The translations under genes and the position numbers were made by a program. This document shows positions 62,950-64,000 of a DNA stretch of 64,000 nt, one piece after another. The notes under the pieces were generated by a model. The model was not told the DNA's origin, searched no databases, and saw only the letters and a program-made list of their open reading frames with translations. This DNA comes from Prorocentrum cordatum (taxonomy: Eukaryota > Sar > Dinophyceae > Prorocentrales > Prorocentraceae), in the NCBI GenBank assembly GCA_963575745.1, contig CAUYUJ010010446.1, positions 419,501 to 483,500 on the forward strand, read 5' to 3'. Position 1 is the first letter of the stretch. Every line of letters starts with the position of its first letter.

Positions 62950-64000
62950 GCGTCGCAATGGCCCCGAGTCCATGGCGAAGCAGCAGCGATCACGCAATAT
63001 GGGCCGGCGGAATGAGCGAAGCGATTGAATAACCCTGCCAACGTAATGGTTTCTTTCAATGGTGGAGGCCCGACCCGCAAACGGGGAGAGCCCGAATGCG
63101 GCCCTAATCGGGCACAAGGGTCCCTCGAGGGCACCCTCCCGCTGCAGCAGGTGGAACATCCAGCAGTCGATTCGCCTCAGTCCGGCGCCCAGGAGGCACA
63201 CAGGGAGCCCGCCGCCTTGGGGCGCGGACCTCGAGTATAATCGTCTCGCGGCGCTCCTTCTCCTCCTGAGAGAGCGGGGTGGGGGTTGAGGGGGAGGGGG
63301 GGTGGGGGCGGTGCGAGACTCTCAGAAATGCAGGGGGTCGTTAGAGCTGTCCCCTCGCCCTACCTGCGCGTTGCAGGCGTCCTAGTGCGTCAAGATCCGA
63401 CAACGGGCGGATTGTCCATATTACTGGCGTGTCCCGTCCGCGTGCCGCGGACGTCCGAAGGGAGGATTAGGGATGGGCATAATTATAGTGCGAAGCAGAC
63501 ATGAATGAGAATTGAGAAGAGGGAAGGACGAAGAGGATGCGGAAGGAAACAAAAGCACTGCAGCGTAAAGCGATCGCAAACGAAAATAACAATCGGTCCC
63601 GATCCTCATCCGCGCAGCATCCCTGCGACTGCAGTCGGCAAGAATATGGACAAAGGTGCTACTCCTAAACAAGTAAGGCGAGCGAGTGAAAAACACGCGA
63701 GTCAACATCACACATATCGTGTGTGTGTGCACAGGCAGGTCGAGCCATCCCAAATCGGAGGTCGACGATGAGGATATGTAAAGAGCATGAGGCTGAGGGG
63801 ACAGAGGAGAGGGAGGGGAGCAAAGGCGGGGAAACACATACTGAGCGGGATGAGGAGAAGAATAACGGAATGGAAAAGAGTGGGGCGAGAAGAGGGGGGA
63901 TGAGAGAGGGAGGAAAAGCAGCAGGAGGAATGACGCCGGGTGGCTCTAGGGTGGCTTCGAACAGCTTGCGCCGCTAGCCCAATTGCTGCAGAGCAACGGA
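62950..64000. other. No gene recognised
   Basis: A G-rich patch at about 63,270-63,310 and purine-rich sequence from 63,770 to 63,930 are the only structures. Short open frames show no motif. Confidence 0.4.

Noticed and set aside
63025-63290. Plus-strand frames of 71-76 codons near the right end
   Set aside because: No motif, no neighbour support, and composition like the surrounding intergenic DNA.

Overview
The window looks like nuclear DNA of a dinoflagellate. There is no bacterial gene packing. Most of the 64 kb is tandem repeats, microsatellites and GC-rich degenerate sequence, and the only recognisable long proteins are broken retroelement polyproteins of types common in Symbiodinium, Polarella and Prorocentrum assemblies. 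This assignment is an inference from family resemblance. I found no rRNA, tRNA gene, CRISPR array or intact spliced-leader sequence.

Layout. 1-7.0 kb: tandem repeats (92-bp unit at 1-306, a CCAAGA-type array, (GGAAA)n, (TCC)n, a 73-bp unit near 5.3 kb), no convincing gene. 7.06-8.37 kb, minus: pieces of an unrecognised gene split by a (GGA)n tract. 8.5-17.2 kb, minus: remains of a non-LTR retroelement read as coiled-coil region, RNase H, APE-type endonuclease, reverse transcriptase, then a DNA-methyltransferase-like module, with several frameshifts and stops. 18-22.4 kb: repeats, including a composite dispersed element (19.34-19.96 kb) with a second copy at 32.75-33.35 kb. 22.8-23.36 kb, minus: last exon of a PIF1/RecD-like helicase, with a 1-kb intron-like block of about 160-bp tandem repeats upstream. 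24.8-25.9 kb: a 550-bp tandem duplication.

26.73-29.51 kb, minus: the only long intact reading frame, 928 codons. It has an endonuclease/exonuclease/phosphatase-like N-terminus, a recurring short GASQPA tag, and 29-residue C-terminal repeats. 29.5-34.3 kb: repeats. 34.8-36.1 kb, minus: exon-like pieces of an unknown gene. 39.1-42.4 kb, minus, and 45-48.7 kb, plus: very GC-rich degenerate coding sequence. 49.86-55.1 kb, minus: a second retroelement with reverse transcriptase, RNase H, tyrosine-recombinase-like region and the start of another methyltransferase-like domain. A 75-bp near-identical direct repeat lies at both ends. 55.5-57.84 kb, plus: broken gag-like reading frames. 58.7-64 kb: dispersed repeats and microsatellites.

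Working together. Two unrelated retroelements each carry a methyltransferase-like cassette after the replication enzymes. Almost everything else is repeat families that recur at several loci in the window (CCAAGA arrays with a conserved core, GATCGAT arrays in opposite orientation, GCGGGAGC arrays, GGGTCGC minisatellites). These families, the 18-nt coding tag, and the terminal repeats of the second element are the best leads.
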